In this document: in pieces, positions 26,825 through 34,135 of the stretch | Numbering within the stretch: the first letter of the stretch is position 1 | How the letters are laid out: each line of letters opens with the position of its first letter | Assembly: GCF_900168055.1 (NCBI RefSeq) | Contig: NZ_FUYS01000002.1 | Location: 682,888-746,887, forward strand | Direction of reading: 5' to 3' | DNA from: Parapedobacter luteus | Lineage (GTDB): Bacteria > Bacteroidota > Bacteroidia > Sphingobacteriales > Sphingobacteriaceae | Length of the DNA stretch: 64,000 bases | Translations under genes and position numbers: made by a program | The notes under the pieces: model-generated | Told to the model about the DNA's origin: nothing | The model's database searches: none | The model's input: only the letters and a program-made list of their open reading frames with translations

Positions 26825-27742
26825 ATGCTGCCGTTTGATTTCCATAGCCCGGTTGAGCCCCTCGATTTCCCGCTGTTCAAAGAAAAAGGGATCAAGGTTG
26901 CTATCAAACGGGATGACATGATCCATCCGTTTATCTCAGGTAATAAATGGCGCAAACTCAAATATGTGCTGCAAACGGCAGCCAGCCTGGGCAAGGAACA
27001 TTTGGTCTCCTTTGGAGGGGCCTGGTCTAATCACTTGCTTGCGATGGCCTGTGCCGGCGCCAAATTTGGTTTTCGCACGACTGCCTTTGTCCGGGGCGAA
27101 GCGATATCCAACCCCAATCTGTCGTTATGTAGCCTATTTGGCATGCAGCTGCGGTTCGTAAGCCGGGCGGCCTACAAAGATAAAACGTTATTGTTCGATC
27201 AACATTACAGACGGGATGAGCAAGCTTATTTCGTTGATGAAGGCGGATGCAGCCTGGAAGGCGCCCGCGGCTGCATGGAGATTTTCGACGAATTGACGCA
27301 ATCTTATGACCACATATTTTGCGCTTGCGGTACAGGCACCACATTGGCGGGCCTGTCCATGGCGAAGGCCGCACATGGCGGGCCGACACAGCTCCACGGC
27401 GTTCCGGTGTTGGCTGGCGGGACGTTCATAAAGGACGCCGTGGCCAGCTTGTCCGGGACGGCATGCGCCGATGCGATCATCCTGCACACCGATTACCATT
27501 TCGGCGGTTACGCGAAAACCGATCCGGCCTTGAACACCTTCGTCAAGACGTTTGCAGCGCAAACCGGCATTTTAATTGAGCCGGTATATACGGGCAAGCT
27601 ATGCTATGCGGTGTTTGATCTGGCGGCTCGTGATTATTTTCAGCCAGGCCAATCTATTCTCTTGATCCACACGGGTGGCCTCACCGGCTTGTTGGGCATG
27701 CATGAGCAATTCGGGCTGCCCCAAAATGCGAATGTGCTATAA
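26825..27742 (+). CDS. PLP enzyme of the D-cysteine desulfhydrase / ACC deaminase family
   Basis: A 305-residue fold-type II PLP enzyme. Seen: VAIKRDDMIHPFISGNKWRKLKY (about 26-48, PLP Lys in GNKWRK), SFGGAWSNHLLAMACAGAKFG, CACGTGTTLAGLS (phosphate loop), and the C-terminal ILLIHTGGLTGLLG. Members split D-cysteine to pyruvate, sulfide and ammonia or deaminate ACC; the motifs do not decide which. It is shorter than the usual 330-340 residues, mainly at the N-terminus. Transcription probably starts next to the ATG. Confidence 0.85.
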   Translation: MLPFDFHSPVEPLDFPLFKEKGIKVAIKRDDMIHPFISGNKWRKLKYVLQTAASLGKEHLVSFGGAWSNHLLAMACAGAKFGFRTTAFVRGEAISNPNLSLCSLFGMQLRFVSRAAYKDKTLLFDQHYRRDEQAYFVDEGGCSLEGARGCMEIFDELTQSYDHIFCACGTGTTLAGLSMAKAAHGGPTQLHGVPVLAGGTFIKDAVASLSGTACADAIILHTDYHFGGYAKTDPALNTFVKTFAAQTGILIEPVYTGKLCYAVFDLAARDYFQPGQSILLIHTGGLTGLLGMHEQFGLPQNANVL

Positions 27743-27837
27743 ACTGTTTAAACGGCCAAATGGCACCGGAATATGCATTAGCCCCACAATTGTTTGCCAT
27801 CGGCCACCCAAATTGATATATTTCCTCTATAAAAGTT

Positions 27838-27861
27838 GTCTCTCAATGGCAGAGGAGAGAC
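27838..27861 (+). repeat. Short inverted repeat upstream of the lysine transaminase palindrome
   Basis: GTCTCTC (27838-27844) pairs with GAGAGAC (27855-27861) across a 10-base loop. A competing pair, CCTCT 27824-27828 with AGAGG 27851-27855, overlaps it. It lies immediately before the longer palindrome and could be part of a tandem structure or the end of the upstream transcript; there is no T-run. Confidence 0.45.
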
Positions 27862-27862
27862 C

Positions 27863-27917
27863 GATAAATTCCTTTTATATGCAATGCGATTAAATTGCAT
27901 ATAAGAGGGAATTTATC
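27863..27917. repeat. Long palindrome abutting the lysine transaminase -7 box
   Basis: The left arm (27863-27885) and right arm (27894-27917) pair over GATAAATTCC (10 bp) and TTATATGCAAT (11 bp) with a small 2/3-base internal loop and an 8-base apex GCGATTAA. The right arm contains the -33 TTG (27895-27897) and ends exactly where the -7 element begins. This fits a repressor or activator site covering the promoter. Confidence 0.8.
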
Positions 27918-27925
27918 TAAGTTTG
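27895..27925 (+). promoter_or_regulatory. Lysine transaminase promoter
   Basis: TTG 27895-27897, a 20-base spacer and TAAGTTTG 27918-27925 match the consensus; the ATG follows 22 bases later. The core is 26 of 32 bases identical to the oligopeptidase promoter at 11240-11270 (TTG through CTAAGTTTGG). Confidence 0.7.
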
Positions 27926-27947
27926 GGCATAACCAATCCGTTATGCC

Positions 27948-29279
27948 ATGTATAAAATAGCCGTAACGCCGGACGAAGTGCACGCTGTATTGGCCACGCA
28001 TATACTGGCGGATGGATATGACATCACCTTTGACATGGAGCGCAGCCAAGGAGTTACCATCTACGATTCCAAACATCGGCGCGAGCTGCTTGATTTTTTC
28101 ACATGCTTTGCCGCGGTTCCCTTGGGATATAACCATCCCAAGATGGCGGGCGACGAAGCGTTTATGAAAAGCCTGCTCCGTGCCGCCTTGATCAATCCAT
28201 CAAATTCAGACATCTATACGGTCGAATATGCCCAATTTGTATCAACGTTTGCAGGTGTGGCTATCCCACCTTACCTACCCCATGCTTTTTTCGTTTCGGG
28301 AGGTGCCCTGGCCGTTGAAAATGCATTGAAGGCGGCCATGGATTGGAAAGTACAGAAAAATTTCAAGAAGGGCTATGGTTATGAAAAAGGCACCAACGTG
28401 CTTCATTTCGAACAAGCGTTTCACGGACGTTCGGGATACACGCTCAGCCTTACCAATACCCACCCAAATAAAACCAAGTGGTTTGCCAGGTTTGACTGGC
28501 CAAGAGTTAGCAATCCAACACTGACGTTTCCGTTGACGGATGAAAATCTCGAGAACGTGCGGCGACGCGAACAGCAGACCGTCGATCAGATAAAGCAAGC
28601 ATTCGTTGATTATAAGGATGATATCTGCGCAATCCTTATTGAACCGATACAAGCCGAAGGAGGCGACAACCACTTTCGCCGGGAATTCATGGAACAGTTG
28701 CGTGTGTTGGCCGATGAGCAAGATGCCCTGCTCATCTATGACGAGGTGCAAACCGGTGTGGGGCTGACCGGAAAGTTCTGGTGCCACGAACACTTTGGCG
28801 AATATGCGCGTCCGGATATCATTGCTTTTGGAAAGAAAATGCAGGTCTGCGGCATCCTGGCCAGTACCCGCATAGATGAAGTCGACACCAATGTATTTCG
28901 GGTACCGTCCCGCATCAACTCCACATGGGGTGGCAACTTGGCGGATATGGTGCGGGCCACGAAAATACTTCAAATCATCGAAGAAGACCGGCTGTTGGAG
29001 CAGGTTTGCGACACGGGCCGCTACCTGCAACAACAGTTGCTGCAGCTCGCCGCAAGGCATCCCCGCTTATCCAATGTACGCGGCAAGGGGCTGCTCTGCG
29101 CTTTCGACTTTCCGGAGACCCGCCTACGTGATGCGTTTTTGAAAGCCAGTATGGCACGTGGTGTACTATTTCTCGGATGCGGCGACCGATCCGTTCGATG
29201 TAGGCCTGCATTGATCATGCAGCAGGCAGATATTGACAAAGGGATGGCAATCGCTGACCTCGTTTTATCAAGTATTTAG
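27948..29279 (+). CDS. lat: L-lysine 6-transaminase
   Basis: A 443-residue class III PLP aminotransferase. It moves the epsilon amino group of lysine to 2-oxoglutarate, giving 2-aminoadipate semialdehyde (lysine catabolism). It matches the LAT family by FFTCFAAVPLGYNHPKM, NPSNSDIYTVEYAQFV, FVSGGALAVENALKAAMDWK, HGRSGYTLSLTNT, DEVQTGVGLTGKFW and the PLP-lysine motif AFGKKMQVCG (Lys 296 or 297). LAT enzymes are also known to be induced in starvation or stress in mycobacteria. Here the gene stands alone, with an elaborate palindromic promoter, and no semialdehyde dehydrogenase is adjacent. Confidence 0.93.
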   Translation: MYKIAVTPDEVHAVLATHILADGYDITFDMERSQGVTIYDSKHRRELLDFFTCFAAVPLGYNHPKMAGDEAFMKSLLRAALINPSNSDIYTVEYAQFVSTFAGVAIPPYLPHAFFVSGGALAVENALKAAMDWKVQKNFKKGYGYEKGTNVLHFEQAFHGRSGYTLSLTNTHPNKTKWFARFDWPRVSNPTLTFPLTDENLENVRRREQQTVDQIKQAFVDYKDDICAILIEPIQAEGGDNHFRREFMEQLRVLADEQDALLIYDEVQTGVGLTGKFWCHEHFGEYARPDIIAFGKKMQVCGILASTRIDEVDTNVFRVPSRINSTWGGNLADMVRATKILQIIEEDRLLEQVCDTGRYLQQQLLQLAARHPRLSNVRGKGLLCAFDFPETRLRDAFLKASMARGVLFLGCGDRSVRCRPALIMQQADIDKGMAIADLVLSSI

Positions 29280-29328
29280 TAACTTTCGCTCAAAATAGAA
29301 TCGTAAACATACGTTAAAAAAAGATCTT

Positions 29329-29904
29329 ATGGCAAAGCGAATTTTGTTGTTAGTCGGCGATTATGTCGAAGATTACGAGGCAATGGTTCCCTACCAAGCT
29401 ATGCTTTCCGTCGGCCTTTCGGTTGATACCATTGCGCCCGACCGAAAAAAAGGCGACACGGTTCCGACCGCGGTCCATGACTTTGTCGGCGACCAGACGT
29501 ATAAAGAAACGCAGGGACACCGTTTCGGCATCACGGCCGATTTTGATGCCGTTGACCCAGCCACGTATGATGGATTGTACATCGCCGGCGGGCGAGCTCC
29601 CGAATATATTCGGCTCAATCAGCGGGTCTTGGCCATTACGCGGCATTTTTTTGAGGAAGACAAGCCCGTCGCCGCGATATGTCACGGAATCCAGATCCTG
29701 ACTGCAGCGAAAGTGCTTTCGGGCCGCACGCTCACCGCTTATGTCGCGGTAGGACCCGATATCGAGCTCGCTGGCGGCACCTGGAAAAACATTGCTCCGG
29801 ATGAGGCCATTGTCGACGGGAACCTGGTCACCTCCCCTGCTTGGCCTGGCCACCCAGCCATTTTAAGTGAGTTTTACAAACTTCTGGGTATCCACATCGG
29901 GTGA
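29329..29904 (+). CDS. DJ-1/PfpI family protein
   Basis: A 191-residue class I glutamine amidotransferase-like protein. The nucleophile elbow [10 protein letters not shown] places Cys118 next to His119, and the N-terminal [14 protein letters not shown] carries the conserved acidic residue (about Glu17). Members include PfpI-type proteases/deglycases and other stress proteins; the family does not fix the reaction. It lies 49 bases after lat and may be its partner in the same transcript. The symmetric hairpin 29907-29941 follows at once. Confidence 0.88.
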   Translation: MAKRILLLVGDYVEDYEAMVPYQAMLSVGLSVDTIAPDRKKGDTVPTAVHDFVGDQTYKETQGHRFGITADFDAVDPATYDGLYIAGGRAPEYIRLNQRVLAITRHFFEEDKPVAAICHGIQILTAAKVLSGRTLTAYVAVGPDIELAGGTWKNIAPDEAIVDGNLVTSPAWPGHPAILSEFYKLLGIHIG

Positions 29905-29906
29905 TT

Positions 29907-29941
29907 AACAAAAAGGGGCAGTCCGACTGCCCCTTTTTGTT
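29907..29941. terminator. Bidirectional terminator between the DJ-1/PfpI gene and guaB
   Basis: AACAAAAAGGGGCAGT (29907-29922) is perfectly complementary to ACTGCCCCTTTTTGTT (29926-29941) over 16 bp with a CCG loop. A-run/T-run symmetry gives a T-rich tail on both strands, so it can end both convergent transcripts. Confidence 0.9.
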
Positions 29942-29976
29942 ATATCCTGTTGCCGGATCCCGGCAGTTGCTCCAAT

Positions 29977-31452
29977 CTAGGGCCTGCTGTGGTAATTAGG
30001 TGCCTCTTTGGTGATGGTGATGTTATGCGGATGGCTCTCGCGCAAACCCGCGCCCGTTATTTTGACGAAGCGAGCGCCCTGCAGTGCCTTGATGGTCGGT
30101 GCGCCGCAATACCCCATGCTTGCCCGCAAGCCTCCCACATATTGGTAAACCACTTCCGCCAGCGTGCCTTTATAGGCCACGCGGCCGACAATGCCTTCCG
30201 GCACCAGCTTTTTGATATCATCTTCCACATCCTGGAAATAGCGATCTTTCGAGCCCTGCTCCATCGCTTCCACCGACCCCATGCCCCGGTAAGATTTAAA
30301 CTTCCGGCCTTCATAGATAATGGTTTCTCCCGGTGCCTCTTCAACCCCGGCAAATAATGAACCCGCCATGATGGTATCCGCGCCGGCGGCTATCGCTTTT
30401 GCGATATCCCCGGTCTGCTTGATGCCCCCATCGGCAATGACCGGCACATTACGGCCGCGGAGCGCCTTGGCAACTTCATAAACGGCATACAGTTGCGGTA
30501 CCCCCACTCCGGCAATAATACGCGTCGTACAGATAGATCCGGGCCCGATTCCCACCTTCACTGCGTCCGCACCGGCATCCGCCAGTGCAATGGCTGCTTC
30601 CGCGGTAGCTATGTTACCGACGATAAGCTCCAAGCTCGGAAAAGCCGATTTCACTTCTTTCAGTTTTTCAATAACTCCCTTGGAATGCCCATGCGCGGTG
30701 TCGATGGTCACGACGTCGACCCCGGCTTTCACCAACGCTTCCACGCGCTCCATGGTATCGCCCGTCACGCCTACTGCCGCCCCCACAAGCAACCTGCCAT
30801 GGCTGTCTTTAGCTGCATTGGGGAAATGTCTGTATTTCTGTATATCTTTAAATGTGATGAGCCCCACGAGCACATGGTTGTCATCAACAACCGGTAGCTT
30901 TTCTATTTTATGGTTCTGTAAAATGGCCTCCGCTTTAAGCAGATCCGTACCAATTGGAGCCACGACCAACCCCTCTTTGGTCATCATCTCGGTGATCGGG
31001 CGGCGCATATCCTTCTGAAAACGGAGGTCGCGGTTCGTCACAATCCCCACCAGCTTATTGGTGCTGTCGATAATTGGAATTCCGCCAATCTTATGTTCTT
31101 TCATGATTTGAAAGGCGTCGCCAACCGTCGCATTTTCGCCAAGCGTCACCGGATCTTGGATCATGCCGCTTTCCGAACGCTTCACTTTGCGTACTTCTGC
31201 CGCCTGGTCGCCAATGCTCATGTTTTTATGCAACATACCTAAACCACCTGCCTGAGCAAGCGCAATCGCCAGATCGGCACCGGTCACGGTATCCATTGCT
31301 GCCGACACCAAGGGGATGTTCAACCGGATATTTCTCGTCAGGTGCGTCGTAGTATCTACGTCACGGGGCAATACTTCTGAGTAAGCAGGAATTAAAAGCA
31401 CATCGTCGTAGGTGAGGCCTTCAGCTACGAACTTTTCGGGATCTAAATGCAT
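29977..31452 (-). CDS. guaB: Inosine-5'-monophosphate dehydrogenase
   Basis: A 491-residue enzyme oxidising IMP to XMP, the first committed step to GMP. The TIM barrel is interrupted by two CBS domains (about 98-205; [29 protein letters not shown]). The catalytic loop GPGSICTTR has Cys308. [10 protein letters not shown] and the C-terminal [12 protein letters not shown] follow. The promoter TTTG-20-TAATTTTG is among the best in the window. Confidence 0.98.
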   Translation of the reverse strand: MHLDPEKFVAEGLTYDDVLLIPAYSEVLPRDVDTTTHLTRNIRLNIPLVSAAMDTVTGADLAIALAQAGGLGMLHKNMSIGDQAAEVRKVKRSESGMIQDPVTLGENATVGDAFQIMKEHKIGGIPIIDSTNKLVGIVTNRDLRFQKDMRRPITEMMTKEGLVVAPIGTDLLKAEAILQNHKIEKLPVVDDNHVLVGLITFKDIQKYRHFPNAAKDSHGRLLVGAAVGVTGDTMERVEALVKAGVDVVTIDTAHGHSKGVIEKLKEVKSAFPSLELIVGNIATAEAAIALADAGADAVKVGIGPGSICTTRIIAGVGVPQLYAVYEVAKALRGRNVPVIADGGIKQTGDIAKAIAAGADTIMAGSLFAGVEEAPGETIIYEGRKFKSYRGMGSVEAMEQGSKDRYFQDVEDDIKKLVPEGIVGRVAYKGTLAEVVYQYVGGLRASMGYCGAPTIKALQGARFVKITGAGLRESHPHNITITKEAPNYHSRP

Positions 31453-31485
31453 GGCAAATATGTATTGGAGTTACTATTTGCCGGG

Positions 31486-31517
31486 CAAAATTACTGATTT
31501 TTTGCGTCGTTTACAAA
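31486..31517 (-). promoter_or_regulatory. guaB promoter
   Basis: Minus strand TTTG (31517-31514), an exact 20-base spacer and TAATTTTG (31493-31486), both elements perfect. The leader is about 30 bases to the ATG at 31452. Confidence 0.75.
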
Positions 31518-31535
31518 TAAAAAAGTTTTAGCACC

Positions 31536-32135
31536 TTAAAAGGAGTACCCGACGCCGATTTGGAAGACACGGTTTAGAGAAATCTTATCCGGATCGTCAA
31601 AAATACCCAAGAAATAATCATTGTTGAATACATCAAGCAAGCCGGTTTTAAAGCGGCCTTCAATCGTCAGGCCAAATGGCAGCGTATAGCCAAATCCAAG
31701 GGTAAGCCCCAGATCAGCCCCATTGTAATCACCGTCAAAATCAATACGCGGGAAATTCCTGCCTATTTTCACATCAAACGAGGGGCCTGCCATACCGTGG
31801 AAGCCTCCCGCAAAATAGAACTTGTTGATTATCCCCAACGAAAGGTATTCGATAGTTACATCCCGTTGCCCAATGGGTACTCCCCCTTCATCAACGGTCG
31901 CTACGTTACGAGCACCTTGCCGTGAATACGTCAATTCCGGTTGCAAGGTATAACGCGGGCTCAGACGAACGCCTAAGGCACCACCTGCATAAAAATCCGT
32001 TTTAAAATCTGCATCAATATTGCTCAGCGTCGATACGTTCATACCGGCCCGGATACCGGGAGATACCTTTTTCTGGGCATACAATTGCGCGGTTGCAGCC
32101 ATTACGGCCATCAATATGCATAGTCTTCTTATCAT
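31536..32135 (-). CDS. Outer-membrane beta-barrel protein, porin-like
   Basis: A 199-residue exported protein with signal peptide MIRRLCILMAVMAATAQLYAQ. The mature part shows alternating short strands (SPGIRAGMNVSTLS, YAGGALGVRLSPRYTLQPELTYSRQGA, KFYFAGGFHGMAGPSFDVKIG, LGLTLGFGYTLPFGLTIEGRFKTGL) and ends in FQIGVGYSF, a terminal aromatic typical of BamA-inserted barrels. It matches the eight-strand outer-membrane protein beta-barrel family common in Bacteroidota. No substrate is known. It is 83 bases upstream of guaB in the same direction, but guaB has its own promoter. Confidence 0.85.
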   Translation of the reverse strand: MIRRLCILMAVMAATAQLYAQKKVSPGIRAGMNVSTLSNIDADFKTDFYAGGALGVRLSPRYTLQPELTYSRQGARNVATVDEGGVPIGQRDVTIEYLSLGIINKFYFAGGFHGMAGPSFDVKIGRNFPRIDFDGDYNGADLGLTLGFGYTLPFGLTIEGRFKTGLLDVFNNDYFLGIFDDPDKISLNRVFQIGVGYSF

Positions 32136-32301
32136 AAGTCTCCCCCTGTGCCGTCCCCGTGCAGATTACAAGCCATTAGGTTGCAAAATCAGGCAAATTG
32201 CTTTGGCACTTTTGGTATTTTTTTTGCAAGGATACAAAAAATGCAAGTCTCAAGTCATCTGCTATGAGCAAAAATTTTTTAACACCTTAAAAACAAGTGT
32301 C

Positions 32302-32763
32302 ATGAAAAAAATCTTTTTTACCTCATTATTTTGCACATTGTTGCTATTCACCACCCATTACAACGCTAGTGCCCAATCCTACCGGACAGGCGCCGGATTG
32401 TTTATCGATGCCGGCGATGGCCGTACGTTTGTAGGACCGCATATCAAACATTTCTTTTCCGCCAATAACGCAGGCCAGGCGATGATTCTGTTTGCAGACC
32501 GGACCACCATCATCGGTGCCGAATATTCCTACAACCAGCCGATCCCCGGAGCGCAGGGCCTTTCATGGAATGTCGGGGTTGGACCGCAGGTAGCCATCCG
32601 CCGCGAAAATTCCGATTTCCTGATTCGGCCGATGCTCGGCCTGGAGTTCAAAATCCCTTCCGCCCCCCTGGCTTTTGGTTTTGATTGGCGCCCTTGGTGG
32701 AATGTAAGCGACAGTTTCTTTAGACCCGGCCGGTTCGGCCTAGCCTTTAAGTTTACGTTTTAA
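32302..32763 (+). CDS. Small exported beta-rich protein, 153 aa
   Basis: Not assigned to a named family. The signal peptide MKKIFFTSLFCTLLLFTTHYNASAQ is clear, so ATG 32302 is chosen over longer in-frame starts. The mature part of about 128 residues has strand-turn features (GAGLFIDAGDGRTFVGPHIKHFF, VGVGPQVAIRRENSDFLIRPMLGLEFKIP) and ends with GLAFKFTF, again an aromatic-terminal, probably outer-membrane barrel. It is divergent from the barrel gene at 31536-32135 and has a good terminator downstream. Confidence 0.75.
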   Translation: MKKIFFTSLFCTLLLFTTHYNASAQSYRTGAGLFIDAGDGRTFVGPHIKHFFSANNAGQAMILFADRTTIIGAEYSYNQPIPGAQGLSWNVGVGPQVAIRRENSDFLIRPMLGLEFKIPSAPLAFGFDWRPWWNVSDSFFRPGRFGLAFKFTF

Positions 32764-32788
32764 CGCCTTCCGTTATTCAACAGGCAAC

Positions 32789-32814
32789 ACCCCGTATCAT
32801 TGCGGGGTTTTTAT
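32789..32814 (+). terminator. Terminator after the 153-aa gene
   Basis: ACCCCG (32789-32794) pairs with CGGGGT (32803-32808) around an eight-base loop, followed by TTTTATTT. Confidence 0.75.
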
Positions 32815-32817
32815 TTG

Positions 32818-32825
32818 TACCTTTG
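32818..32825 (+). promoter_or_regulatory. -7 promoter element of the MFS gene
   Basis: TACCTTTG, an exact match, lies 21 bases before the ATG at 32847 and directly follows the terminator of the previous gene. Confidence 0.5.
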
Positions 32826-32846
32826 TGCAGATTTTGAACATATGCT

Positions 32847-34007
32847 ATGGAGCGCCCTGCGCTGAATCACGCTACACGTACCCACCGTATCGCCATTGGC
32901 GTAGCCTTTTTTGTTTATGGGCTATGTTTTGCTTCCTGGGCTTCCCGGATTCCGGACATCAAAAACATGCTTGGATTGTCCGAAGGGAAATTAGGCATTG
33001 TATTGTTTTCCTTGCCTATTGGCACGTTGGTGTCGCTGCCCATTTCAGGCTGGATAATTGGCCGGCTGGGCAGCAAACACATCGTATTTGCCGCCGCGTT
33101 ATTTTACACATTGTTCCTGGTAGGGATCGGTTATTGGGGGCATATGTACAGCCTGATGGCCAATTTAGTGCTTTTCGGCGCATCAGGCAACCTGCTCAAC
33201 ATCGCAGTCAATACGCAGGCGGTGACACTTAGTAACCACTATGCCAAACCCATCATGGGTGCGTTTCATGGGATGTGGAGCATTGCGGGATTCGTCGGCG
33301 CGGGTATCGGGGCGCTGATGATCGACCGGCACATCGTGCCGTTCCACCATTTTATGGTGATTGCATCCGTATCCACGCTGTGCATCATCGGCATTACCAC
33401 CTACCTGATTTCGGAGGACCGCATCATTCAACCCAAAAAAGAGCCGTTGTTTGCGATTCCGGACAAGCCATTGGCCGTATTGGGCGCCATTGCGTTCTGC
33501 GCGATGATTGGAGAAGGCGCTTTGTACGATTGGAGCGGCATCTACATGGAGCAAGTGGTTCGTGCAGACAAGCAATTGGTCGGATACGGATTAAGCGCCT
33601 TTCTCTTTAGCATGGCCGCCGGCCGGTTTTTGTCCGATTGGACGGTCAGGCGCTTTGGCGCGAAGACAACCTTGGTGCTGAGCGGTATGCTTAGCGCTGC
33701 CGGACTGCTCCTCGCGGTCTCCTATCCGCATTTCGGCACCGTTATCTTTGCTTTTTTAATGGTAGGCATCGGTTCTTCAGCCATTATCCCGCTGGTATAC
33801 AGCCTTGCCGGCCGCTCGGGGCGGCTATCCCCCGGCTCGGCGCTTGCAGCGGTCAGTACCATCGGCTTTTGCGGCTTCCTCGTGGGGCCGCCCCTCATTG
33901 GCTTAATTGCCGAATTTACAGGGCTCCGGGCGGCCTACGCAGTCATCGCTTCCATGGGTATTTTCATCATTATTCTGGCCACAAAAATCAAGCACACAAC
34001 CAGTTAA
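32847..34007 (+). CDS. MFS transporter, YbjJ-like
   Basis: A 386-residue inner-membrane carrier with about 12 hydrophobic helices. RIAIGVAFFVYGLCFASWASRIPDIKNMLGLSEGKLGIVLF at the start, and the GGRFLSDW-like loop (AAGRFLSDWTVRRFGAKT) near residue 255, match the YbjJ branch of MFS proteins. Its substrate is not known; related fucose-permease-like proteins suggest sugars, but that is weak. It has its own -7 box after an independent terminator, so it is a single-gene unit. Confidence 0.85.
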   Translation: MERPALNHATRTHRIAIGVAFFVYGLCFASWASRIPDIKNMLGLSEGKLGIVLFSLPIGTLVSLPISGWIIGRLGSKHIVFAAALFYTLFLVGIGYWGHMYSLMANLVLFGASGNLLNIAVNTQAVTLSNHYAKPIMGAFHGMWSIAGFVGAGIGALMIDRHIVPFHHFMVIASVSTLCIIGITTYLISEDRIIQPKKEPLFAIPDKPLAVLGAIAFCAMIGEGALYDWSGIYMEQVVRADKQLVGYGLSAFLFSMAAGRFLSDWTVRRFGAKTTLVLSGMLSAAGLLLAVSYPHFGTVIFAFLMVGIGSSAIIPLVYSLAGRSGRLSPGSALAAVSTIGFCGFLVGPPLIGLIAEFTGLRAAYAVIASMGIFIIILATKIKHTTS

Positions 34008-34069
34008 CAAAAACAACAGCACCGCAACAATAAACTGCAAAAATAGCCTTTCATTACACGAAAATTTTA

Positions 34070-34077
34070 TACCTTTG
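34070..34077 (+). promoter_or_regulatory. -7 promoter element of secDF
   Basis: TACCTTTG, an exact match, lies 58 bases before the ATG. A one-mismatch -33 (TTTC, 34049-34052) is 17 bases upstream. Confidence 0.5.
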
Positions 34078-34135
34078 CCGTTCTTAACAAAATTTTGTAT
34101 AAAAAGAACAGATTAACACAAGTTAACACAAGAAA

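Noticed and set aside
26771-26926. Longer rluD starting at the Met at 26926
   Set aside because: It would span both divergent promoters and overlap the 5' part of the opposite gene; the S4 domain begins well after Met 26770.
27863-27917. lat-upstream palindrome as an ordinary terminator of the preceding gene
   Set aside because: There is no T-run after the stem on the plus strand, and the stem runs into the -33/-7 region of the next gene; a regulatory role fits better, although a dual role is not excluded.
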